DNA of 64,000 nt from NCBI RefSeq assembly GCF_963678635.1, contig NC_087070.1, forward strand, positions 54,600,617 through 54,664,616. Direction: 5' to 3'. Position 1 is the stretch's first letter. Every line of letters begins with the position of its first letter. Origin of the DNA: Symsagittifera roscoffensis. Its lineage: Eukaryota; Xenacoelomorpha; Acoela; Convolutidae. Position numbers and translations under genes: made by a program. This document shows, one piece after another, positions 24,601-36,600 of this stretch. The notes beneath the pieces were generated by a model. The model made no database searches, was not told the origin of the DNA, and saw only the letters and a list, made by a program, of their open reading frames with translations.

Positions 24601-27600
24601 CAATTCTTCTTCTTTTTTTCAGCATTTTCTCTTTAAGGCTGGAGATTCATAATCAGGTTGAACTAAATAACGTGCTTGAGTGGCCAAAAAGTAGGGATCA
24701 AGATTGGTAATGGGAATGACTAATGAGCTTGGGAAGCTAACTGTTTTTCCTCATTAGTTCTGGGGAAGTGTCTTTAGTTCTGGGGAGATAAATGGTTATG
24801 TATAAACTAGAGTATTTGAGAAAAAGATAAACGGTTCTTCCTTAATTAAATTATCAGAAACTGCTGAGCAAATCTGAGAAAAAGCGCCGTACTTATCATC
24901 TCATATCTTTAAACAAGCATGTCAATGATGCTAGCAAGATTGGTGATGCCTAATTAGATGATAACAGAGGTCGGCCTCTTACAGCTACATCGACGTACAA
25001 TCACTTCCATCAGATCATCTGCCTGCCTTTCATCGACTTCGTTTTGCTAGACCTGCCGAAAAAATTCTACGCGGCTGCCGCATCTTGCTTTTAAAAGTGC
25101 AAGCTCATTTCTTGGTGGATTTAGAACAGAGATTCAACTGAAAAAGATTTCGACGACTTGATCGATCTATACCAGAACGTACTGCCATATGGCAATTTCG
25201 GGAGCGAGTTCCAAGTCTGGAGGAAAATGTGCGGCTTCCAAATATGCGGCTTTACAGCAATATACCAGCAATTTTCACTGATGTCAAAAACAGTCTGTCA
25301 CAAGTCGACAACTCCAGCCATGTACGCACTTGCTCCAAATTGGAGCAACCCTTCCAGTAACACTTTGCACAGCTGAACGCTGCTTCTCTGGTATGAAACT
25401 GAGAAAAAGTAACTTCGATCTAATATGAATGAAGATCGCTTATCGAGTTGGCTTTAGTATACATCCACATAGAAGTGGAAATAAATGTTCATGATGCCAT
25501 AGACTCACTTTTGTACAAGATTACTTAAATTTGACGAGAAGCTTCAAGGAATTTTTTTTCCACAAAACGGCCCGATTCATTAGCTGGATAATTTGTACTT
25601 CAATAAGACATGCCTTTTTTCTACAAGATCTGATGGAAGAGCATATTGGTAATAGCTTTCACACAGAGGCGAAGCTGAGCTCCGCAAACAAGCAAAAAAA
25701 TGCAAAAAAGAGCTATAAGCAGGCCAAACAAAGTGAAATAAGGAAAAGATTCGAAAAACACAATGAAAAAAAAAATCAGTGAGATTGGGAGTATCAGGTT
25801 CTCATATCTGTTCCACGACCGCTGGTAAATTTACTAATACTAGCCACCAACAAAGCAGCTAGAGTTTCTATCAAATTGCCAATGCTACGCAGCAAAAATT
25901 CGACCGCAAAAAAAACGTTTCAAGGCTACGGATTTGAATCTCCGACCTGCTGATTAGGAGTCACACGTCCTCGCATCTGCATCACGGTCGCTTGGAAGTA
26001 AACTAATGGCCCAGCTAATGCTGAATCCACCTGTTTTAATATTTTTAATCGTATTTTGTACTGATACGGAAATGCGTAATTTTCAAAAAAAACGACTTTA
26101 CGCAAAATCCTTAAGATTTCTCTGCTTAAGTAGCGGATTCGCAGCTTAATTTTAAAAAAAAACAACTACTACTCGTTCTTTCAATTGAAGTTTTTATCTC
26201 AGATTTGGCTGAGTAGTTTTAGAAAAAAGGAAGAAGATTCCAAAAAACGATCAAAAACTCGAAAATTAGCCTGTTCTTTAATCCATAAACATTTCTCTTT
26301 TAAAGAAAGGGAATAACCTAAAGAGAAGACGTCCAGACCTTGATTTTTAAATTAAACCCTTCAGATCAGATTTTGCTAGAAGTTTTCGAGAATAGTGATG
26401 AAGTTAAAAAAAAACGGAAGAAAATTAATTAAATGCATTTTTCCGAAATCCATATCAGCTTTTCTACAAAAACTAATGTAAAACAAATTGCAGAGACAAA
26501 TCGAAGCACCATTTTAGTTTGAATGAACACAGAGGCGAAGTTGCACTTAGCACACACAAGCAAAAATATGACCGATAACGCTACTGGGAAAAACTGAATA
26601 AGTAAAACTTTGAATCTACAAAATTTCTTAAGTGACGCACGCCAATTATGACTCTACAAAAATGGTATGTGACGCCAGCCAATTATGAAGCATTAGCAGT
26701 TTATTTGAAAAAACAATTAAAATTTACCAACTAATATTTTATAGAGCTAACTTATTTAAACTGATATACGAAAGTTCATTGAAAACATCCGACCCTGCCG
26801 AGGTTCGAACACTCTTATTCTTTTGTGGCTCTCCTTCCCTTCCTATACGCTACAGATCCGTGATACCTGAAGCTATAGTGCTATTTGTTATACAATAGTC
26901 TGTAATAATATACTTAGCATTGGCTAGACTTAATAGCTGGTTATTGATCAAAATGAGCACTTTCAAAATGAACACATTTTATTGCAACCATATCTGCGTC
27001 GCAACAATATTTGCGAATTATAGTAAAAAAAAAGAGAGTTCCTACTACAACACAAGCTTTGCTCGTCTAAATATCAAACTCAGAATCAGCAGATAAGTTT
27101 TAGAAAATAAGATACCAAAAAAACGGGAAAAAATTCAAAAACTGGACATTTTCAAGGGCAATATTTTTTTTCAAAACTCAGGATAAATTTGCATAACAGA
27201 TTGTTTTTCATTCGGTTACACCCTTAATCTCCAATTTGGCAGGGCAGTTATTGAGAAAAGTCAAAAAGTTATAAAACTTAAATAAATGTCAAAAAATGGG
27301 ATTGTTTGAGGCCATAATGTTTTTCTACCAAATTTAGGGAAGAGCCAGTTGAGAAGGGGAGATTGCCATGATTTGCTCTTTCAACTAAAACCCTCATCTT
27401 AGATTTGTGCAGTTAACATGAAAAAATTCATAGTTCAAAAATCCCTCTACTGAAAAATTCGAAGGCCATAAAACGTCTTGGGGTAAAAAGGAAAAGAGAC
27501 TACCGAAATATGCAGGCACGAAGAAGAGCAGCCGATTTTTCAATTGATACCTTTTTTGAATAAAGGTACAGTAGTTTTTGAGAAAAATTGAAATTTCTGC

Positions 27601-30600
27601 GAAAAAAGCAAACAATTTGCAAAGCGTCGCAAAAAAAACAACAAAATTCATTCAACTTCAAAATACCTGTTGTTTTCAACAGGACATTACACTAGCGAAA
27701 AGTAAAGCCGCAGCATATGCTATTAAAGGCTATGCTTATAAAGGCTTAAAGATGAATAAATTAAAATATACCAAAAGTGTCACCAATGAGCACTTTTATT
27801 TGCGATTTAGATTAGAAAAAAAAATCTTAAGAATACACTACTGGAACCAGATCTAAACTAGAATTTAATATTGGATATTATTCTGATATTTTATCTCCAT
27901 AAAATATTGAATACTAACCAATCATATTCCATCAAACTAACAACCCACTTATTTGTAAGTGCTGAAACTACTTGTAGTTTCAGCACCAGAGCAATTTGAA
28001 TTAAACTTCAAATACAGTTGTCCTCACTCTGAAAACTAACTCGCATAAACCGTTGTACACTAGATCTATTGAGACTAGAGATTAAAGAGTAACATTAAGA
28101 TTGGTATTAGACTAAAAAAACTGCACGAATTTATCCGGCCGAAAGTAAGATAGCGTGACGAGCAGACGGTGTACCTTATCTGAACTTACTCTATGAGTAT
28201 AACCAATGGGTCCTTTCATCTGGTGCGACCAAAAGTCTTGAACAGACCTTAACTAACCTAGATTTAGAAAAAAATAGATTAGAATTAGACAAATACAACA
28301 TTTTTAAAATGTTATATGACAAAAACTTAGTAGAAATGTCTCTACGACTCAATAGATCAGATCCAATATGCCGAACAATACGAGAACTACCCGGTATTGG
28401 AAGAAAACCTCGGAAAAGAGACGACGTACGACTAGGAAGAAATCTAACCATCGATTTCATGATTGTACGACAAAAACAAGATAACTTTTATATTTAGAAT
28501 ACTTCCAGCAGTAAATTTAAATTTTCATTTACTGACATAAAATTTTGAAGAAACATCTTCAATAACCTTTCATGGCTTTAAACCTAATAATTATACAATA
28601 ACGACCGATAAAAACAACACTAGTCGTTCTCCTTCTTAAATCAGCTGTAAATTGAAAAACATCATGAAAAAAATATTTATTGAATATAAAAGTACAAAAA
28701 TTAGTTAGTATAAAGCATAAATTATTAGTAAATATAAATCATCCCTTCATCCCAGCTTCATCACCTAAAACATAACAGCAAATCTCTAAATCCTTGTTTT
28801 CACTTAAAATAATTTCATTTAAAATAACAGATCAAGGCTTCCCTTGGATCTTTAAATTAAATTAAACCAAATCTAATTTTCTGATCATCAAGGCTTGTCC
28901 TTGGATCAAATAGAACAATTTTGTTCTCCCCCTCCCATATTAACTAGTGTCTAACGACCTCAAACGTCGATTCACTACCCAACCCTTATTAAAGACCCAT
29001 AATTAACAGAAGTTTTTCAAATAGCTAACCATTCTAATTAGGATAAACAGGGAAAAAACTTCGGTTACTCATCCTTCACTTGATCCCCTTCTTCTTAAAT
29101 GACCCAGACTAAAACACTTAAAATTAGTAAGTCATAAAATAGTATCTAACGAACTACTTGCGTTCTAATTATACCTGAACCTTTAGGATCGATTTACTAT
29201 TCTCCAACCCTTGATCAAAAATCACAACCCCTAAGTAAGATTAGGTAAGTCTGTCTTAACTTAGAATTATTCACGAGAAAGTAAAAATCATTCTCACGAA
29301 TCGATATATGCTTTTCTCTCCAACCCAACAAATACGCCCCAAGTTAAGCTAACCACAAAAAATCTTAAGAACTAACAGCTTAAGACATTAGAAATCACTA
29401 ACCCCAATATTGCATCCATCATCCTAAACCTTATGTCAAGAGACAAATTAGGAAACAAACAAACAATTATATTACACAACCGCTAAATTAACGACGAAAG
29501 ATACGACCTGGTAATCACACCACAGAGACAAACAATAGGATACATAAGAACAAAAAGACAAACACTAAGAAAGAAAATTATTAACCAACAAAAACAAATT
29601 ATTAGGAAACGATTTTCAAAACGAAGAAACGCAGAATCAGAAACAAGCGCAATACAAGAACTTCACAATTTAAAATACTCGATAAACAAAAACAATCAAA
29701 ATGACGATCAAATATACTTTTCTGACTCAGAAACCACGTCACCAGCATCAATAAAAGGAAAACGTAGGATGAAAAATAGTTACAAAAACAAATCAATACA
29801 TCTGTACAATTGGAATCAACCAATAAGACACATTGAAAATTACACACCTTCAGTGATGAAACACAAAATTGATTCGAAATGAAGAAAACCTAGTAGATTC
29901 AACGCTCCCATTTTTAATACATCCACAAGCTAAAGCTCGAGGACAGGTACAATTTTGCCAAAATTTAATCGCAAAATTATTCGAAAAAGGAGATAGTCCA
30001 TGCACAAAAAAATTTCCCGATGTAAAAATAAAAAGACAACTTCTTGACCACTATCTCAAAGGCATATGTAGTCTCACATCACAATATGGAATTTACACAA
30101 TAGAAATCAGTTCACCAAACGCATTTCATGATAAATATCTCATTCAAACTGATGAAGTAGATATTGAATTTTCAAAAGTTTTTTTAGAATAGATAAAAAA
30201 ATGCAACATCAAAACTCACAAAGAGCAAATTCAATATTCACAAACGATGTATTTTCACTTATCTATAGCTATTTATCTATATTAGAATTGAAAGAACCTC
30301 AAAACGATTCACAAAACAATACGAATACAACGCCTACGGTACCTCAATTACAAAGCCTAAACCATAACCATCCTTCATCATTAGTACCACGAAGTTTCAG
30401 AAACATAGCCCTGACAGACCTCATATCTTCAAGACCTAATTACCCACAAAGCCCAATTCAACACATAATAACCCTAACCCAACAATCTAAAATAGAAGAC
30501 ACATACGAGCAAATTATAGAACAACCACAAACCACTAACTTTCGTTCTCAGAACAACCATCTTTTTAGCCCACGATGAGCCGCCAAGTTGGATCACTCCA

Positions 30601-33600
30601 TCGCTCAATTTCCTACCCATCCAACCTTCATAGCAACCTCCCCGTCATACCACTTTTTAATTTCCCCCACCTGAATCACCTCATGATAACACTTCATCCG
30701 ACATGGATTCAGATACTAATTCTTCAAACACCACTCTATAAAATAATATTTCACAATTTAATACCTCAGATCTCGAGACCCCTGACGAATTTGACGACTT
30801 CGATCCCAGCGCATCTACATTTTCCCAACCTCCTTTTCAACCTCTCCACTCCCAATTAAGATTTGAACATCCTTCCCCTCCCTCTTCTATTTCCAATGTA
30901 ACACCCACATATTCCCCCTTGACCAGTGAACCTTCAGACAACAACAGCTCTGTAAATACACCAATATCTCATGAACTTGACAATTTTATCACACTTCAGC
31001 AAAAATTACAGCACTCTCAGACACTAACCATTCACCAACTTTCACAATCCATAATATCATCAAACCCATCAACCCCAACTCCCTCTTTAAATTACACCCC
31101 TTCGCCAAACCCAACTCCCTCGTCAAATCCATCCTCATCTTATACAAACCGAGCCTATCGAACCTTCAAAAGAAAATTCCCCAATACTCCATTTCCGTCT
31201 CACCCAGGAACAGCCACAACATTTGTTAATCACCCACTCCACACTAACACCAAAGATTTTCTTAAAATATGTTTACCCTTTTTCCCCCCAATACACCTAC
31301 GTTCATTCAGACCCTAATGACGAACACCCTAATTATGTTAATGAGCACGTATTATACCCAACACTTTCATGGACATCATTTTATCACTTCACTAATCCAC
31401 TATCACTACCATTAAATAACACCCCAAATGATAACAAACAATGCAGCAATCAACTCTACCGTTTAACAACAGCACTCACTCCAAAAAAAAATTACACAAA
31501 TCGGATATAACCAACACTTATCAGATTCACCGCACCAAAAACTAACGAAAACTCCATCGATCACTACGACCATCACATCATAAGACCAAACGAAGACACC
31601 TTTCTGAACTACGATAAATTTGCTAACCCACAACTAACAGAAAAATTGTTCATTAAAACACCATACGTTTTCACCCTTAATACTTTAGATTAAAAAAATA
31701 CGACCACGTCATTTCAGTAGAACTTCGTGATATTCAAGCCTATGATTCATATTTGAACAAACTTAACAACTTCTCACTAACCTTTCATTTCCTCACACCC
31801 AAAGAACGTGATTTGCACTGTTCACACGACATCATGTTACGAACTAAACAGACACACACTTATACTTACTATAAGTTCATCCAACATCATTACACTCATA
31901 ATACACCAGCACGACAAATTCACCACAGATATCAATACATTAACTCCAAATATAGCGCACCATTCTTTCTTAACTTCACTTATTGTATTAAAGATACTAA
32001 CCTACAAGGCATCCTCCGCAATTATGATCCCATCACCCAGATGTATGTATTCTGTCCCTTAACCAAAACCTTCAACGTAGACGAATCCCGCCCACTAATC
32101 GTCCCACACGAATTCCTACAGCCCGTTGAAATCCCGATCCTAGAATTCATCCATAACACCAGATATAACCATAAACTTTATAACCTCATCTAAAATACAC
32201 CTTATAAACTCTCACCTAGCACTGAAGAGCACAAAATCATAAAGCACTCGAGTTGCTTTGGCCACTTCTCCAAACTAAATACATCATTCGTTTGATAGCT
32301 AAATTTCTAACATCAGAAATATTACACGACGTTTTTCCCCATGGATTCTTCACAGACGAATAAGGTAATATGAATTAAATAAATTATACTAACAAATTAG
32401 AACAAAAACTAACCATTTTTTATAAATGTTTCCTCTTTTTCTCTTGTCTTCACAGGCACGATCATCAATCATCTACAAAAAAAAAACGAAACAAAAAACA
32501 AAACTTTTTTCTAGAATCATAAATTTAGATTAACCAATTACAATAAATGAAGCAGTAAAATTTACCCCCAAAACAGCAATAAATTGATATATAAAATTAT
32601 TTCCCCATATGCATTAATATTCTTAAAATGAAATCAAATTGATAATTTCGACCCCCCAAATAAAGCCGTAAAATTAAAAATTTCAAAGTAGTAACTTCAT
32701 AAAAGTCGCCTATAAAATTAAAGCAGTACTAACCTTTTCAAATACGCTTCTTTATAGTTTTAAATATTCACTCGCCCACAATCCTATCCACAATCGCACA
32801 GCTCGCCCACGAAGAATTGTTTAAAATAATGAATTTAAGTTTTAACTTTCATTGATAACAACTCTAACCAATTTTAACACATTTCAAACTTTCCTTTAAC
32901 CCGGTTGGAAAGGAATTATATAATAATCCAAACTAACCAACGCAGCTTACTAAACACCACAAACCACAACCTAACAGCATGACTAAGAAAAGAAAACCCA
33001 CGATACACAAACCGGATTAAAACCAGCTTAATAACTGCATAAATTGTTCTTTTGAAGACTACTTTCAAGTCTGAACACAAAAGAACAAAACACAAAAAAG
33101 TCGACAGACAAACCCAAAACAAACTATTTGAATTTTGAAGAAAAGGACACAACCAAGACCAAAAAGAAAAAAAACAGTAATAAAAAAAGGCACGAAAAGT
33201 TGAACACAAAAAGGACCCTTCAAAAAAGAGCATGAACTTATACTCCACTCCTGGCCTAACCCACCAGAGAGGACGTCCTGAGCATGCTCTATAGCCGGCC
33301 TAACCCACCGTGCTACACCCACGCTTTGTGACACACACTCTATTTTTGACGAGAGTTACTCAAGGGTGAGTAGCTCTTACAAATAACCGAACTAAACAAA
33401 AACGCTTTTGCGATAAAAACTAATACAAGATAATAACTAAAAACAAAATTAACAAAGATTTGTATCTGTAAATAATACAATGCAGTATATAGATTACATA
33501 CCGCCCAAAGACGAGCAGCAAGGAACTTGACAACCCAATCACACTTCAACTACGGAATGGCAAAACACACCCTACATGCTGCCTACAGTCACTACACAAA

Positions 33601-36600
33601 GGATTTTAAAAACGACTTGGCATCGCAGCAAAGGAAACCCATTGCAACAGAACAATGGCCATCTCGATGTTCAAGTATACGTACAGATCCAAGTCACCAG
33701 GCAATTCACCCAAAGTCAAACTACATGCCACTTCCGAACGAGATTGGAACATTGCTATTCTATAATCAACCAAATCAACACTCATCACAACCAATCAGAA
33801 ATCATGATACGATCTCCCGAAACGATTGTGATAACAATCCTTCTTCCTAAACGAAAAAAGAATATGCTTGCAACTTCTAAAGAAAGACACCATCGTCCAT
33901 CCTCCACTACAGTAGAACACTGAAGAACTTAAATCTGTAAAACCCGGATCGGTGGAACCAGATCTAAACTAGAATTTATTATTGGATATTATTCTGATAT
34001 TTCATCTCTAAAATATTGAATACTAACCAATCATACTCCATCAAACTAACAACCCACTTACTTAAAAGTGCTGAAACTACTTGTAGTTTCAGCACCAGAA
34101 CAATTTGAATTAAGCTTAGAATACAGTTGTTCACATTCTGGAAACTAACTCGCATAAACCGGTGTACATTAGATCTATTGAGACTAGGAGATATAAGAGT
34201 AAGATTAAGATTGGTATTAGACTAAGAAGTTGCACGAATCTATCCGGCCGAAAATAAGATGAAAGCGGCCGAAAGCGTGACGAGCAGACGGTGTACCTTA
34301 TCTAAAATTACTCTATGAGTATAACCATTAGGTCAAAACTCACTACGCTTCGTTGTGTAAGCATCTAAGACATTGACTAAAAGTTTGGAACTTGAATTTT
34401 ATCAACTCTTGAATACTTTTCACTTCCTAACCCAAAGTCGGTTTTGAACAGTAACTTTCGTTTGGATGAATGTCATGGTTAAGAATGTTCGTAAATCACA
34501 GTCTTATTCTCGTTATCAAGCTATGTGTAACAATTTTGCAGGTACTCCCAAAAATTGTGTGAGATCTATTCAAACAGCTTTTTCAAGATTTGAATGAAAA
34601 TTCAGAGCTGTTCAATCGATGTGAATAACGCGCTAGCTAATTTCTCCCTTCCCGTATACGGGCAACAAGGTACGGGAAGAAAAATATACGGTCCGTAGAA
34701 ACGCGTTCTGATTTAAATTCCTCCTTAAATGAGCAAGAGCTAAAAAGTTATTTCACCTATTCTACACCATTCAATTCAGTTGTAGTTGAATTATAGTTTA
34801 GTTGGACAATTGTATATTCTTGCTGCTTTCTAAATACCGAGTTCCTTCCGATTTCCAAAAAATAAATTCCTAATATGTTCCTTAGTATATAGTTCCTGAT
34901 AGGTAGAATAGTATAGGGTAGAATGGTATAGAGTACAATTGGACTATGGTCGAAAACCGATATTTCAGTGTAACCAGTCTGATCCGATACGAGCAGCCCA
35001 TAACACCAGACTTTACGGGAAAAGTATCAATTAAAACTACTCTACTCTTAGATAATTATGAAAAGTTTCATTGAAAATAGCACACTTTGAGATCACACTT
35101 TTACATGTATGTTAAGCTACCTTTGGGTCCCAATTTAGCCAGTAACTCATGTATGGCCACAAGTAGTGCCTGCGAACTGGAGTTGCTGTTGAAAGTCCTG
35201 GTGAGACATGAGAGCACAGGCGGGATCATGCCCATAGCGACCAAGTCCTTCGCTCTTTTCATGTTATGGGACAACTCAGTCACGCTTTTCACTAGCTGTT
35301 CACACACATTCTGATCTGTGCAGTTCTACAACAGAAACACACAACATTTCTCATCTGCGTTTGTTTAAGTGATCCCTCTTTCAAATCTGCTTACTCAAAA
35401 CAGATCAAACATACACATAGTCAACAGGCATTTGGAAAAGAGTCAATGAACGCAACTACACAGAAAAAAATACGAAGTTGAAAAATCGTACTTTCGAACT
35501 TGAAGAAAAAAATTAGTCGTTAACGCCCATTGAATTTCAAGACAAATTTATGACTAACTTTTTGATCAAAAATTAATTCATTTTGATAAAACTGGATCAA
35601 TCGGCAGTTTTTATTCTGCTGGAAAATCTGAAAACTAAAATCGAACTAGAAGCCTTTTTCGGAACATTTACACTTTTACTGTTCGATATTGGAGTTTGCC
35701 TTAGTTTTAACAAAGGAAATGAAATGAACTGAACTTAAGAAGAAATCAAAAGTCAAACTGCGAAAAAGTTATATTTGAGAGAGAACAAAGTTTAAGACTC
35801 TTGCTGAAAAAAAATCATCACGACCTATATAAGAGTCTCAGGACGTTCATCAACTCTTCAAAAACCAAAACCTTTTCTGGACATTGCTGTTTTCAGTGCA
35901 GGGCAACAATTGTGTGATTAAACTACGAGAATAGCTTCAATGCTTGTTTGCCTGCGTAAGCGTGAACTTATATTTCATGTTTGATGGTAAGAAAGAGCAG
36001 TTCTCATTCGTGATCTTCCGATTTAACAAGTGCGCAGAAAGGTAGTAGAGTACTGTCCCTAAAAGATAACATCTAACTATTTGTGAAACATTATCAGTTA
36101 GTGTTCTTGGGCGAAACTGCGGCAATGTTTCATTGCTAAGATAGCGTCCGCTATTCGTATGACAGCTTATTTAACAGCATATGATTCTGTTGGTGTCAAT
36201 TGTAGAGAGCGGTTTAATTGGCGGACTAAACAGCTATTAATTTGAAACTTTCGCCTAACCCGTTGTTATTTCTTCTTTGAGGTGACTTGAGACTTGGAGG
36301 TGACTTGAGCAGTCACGTTTTGGTTAAAAAGGAAGCTATGTTATGATAAAAAGGGATATGTGTGCACCTGAAGTGTTTGTATGATGATTGCCACTCCACC
36401 GACAGCTTTCGTCATGCAGTCCTGCTTGGACTTCTCTGAAACAAGACACATTTACACAACCATCATCAGCCTTAGACGTCTATACAACAAGGATGCCGGT
36501 TGCTGTGCAAGTAGCACAGAACGTTCCCACCATATTCTTAACCTACAAAATTTTTTAAAAATTAATTTCTTTTTTGTGAGTGGTGTGATGAAAAGATCAG

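Larger units (their letters stand above)
27842..34342 (+). mobile_element. 6.5-kb LTR-bounded element of unknown type, no pol seen
   Basis: Two direct repeats of about 380 bp (27842-28218 and 33953-34342) bound an internal region of about 5.7 kb. The 5' LTR starts TGGAACCAG and ends CA. A TGG-type primer site follows the first LTR after 2 bp. CACTAC precedes and follows the element (27836-27841 and 34341-34346), in sequence that is uninterrupted in a related repeat near 16410, so it is an insertion. The internal plus strand is rich in A and C and very poor in G. It carries a chain of ORFs in several frames, none of which I recognise. I saw no YxDD, protease or integrase motif and no clear polypurine tract. 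It may be a non-autonomous LTR element or an old retrovirus-like copy. Confidence 0.8.
21596..35120 (-). other. AGTPBP1: AGTPBP1 intron 4 (13.5 kb)
   Basis: Largest intron here. It contains the second hAT relic (24926-25634), a SINE, R2 and R3 composites, and the 6.5-kb LTR element nested in R2. 21700-24900 shows only a short 30-bp duplication (22028-22090) and no gene. 34350-35110 is unassigned. Confidence 0.75.

Noticed and set aside
28191-28460. Minus-strand ORF of 89 codons beginning [18 protein letters not shown]
   Set aside because: It is the mirror of the plus-strand element ORF 1 and partly in the LTR; no independent coding signal.
32916-33334. Two overlapping Phe/Leu-rich minus-strand ORFs that look like membrane proteins
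   Set aside because: The Phe richness follows from the A-rich plus strand; no conserved pattern and out of step with the other element ORFs.
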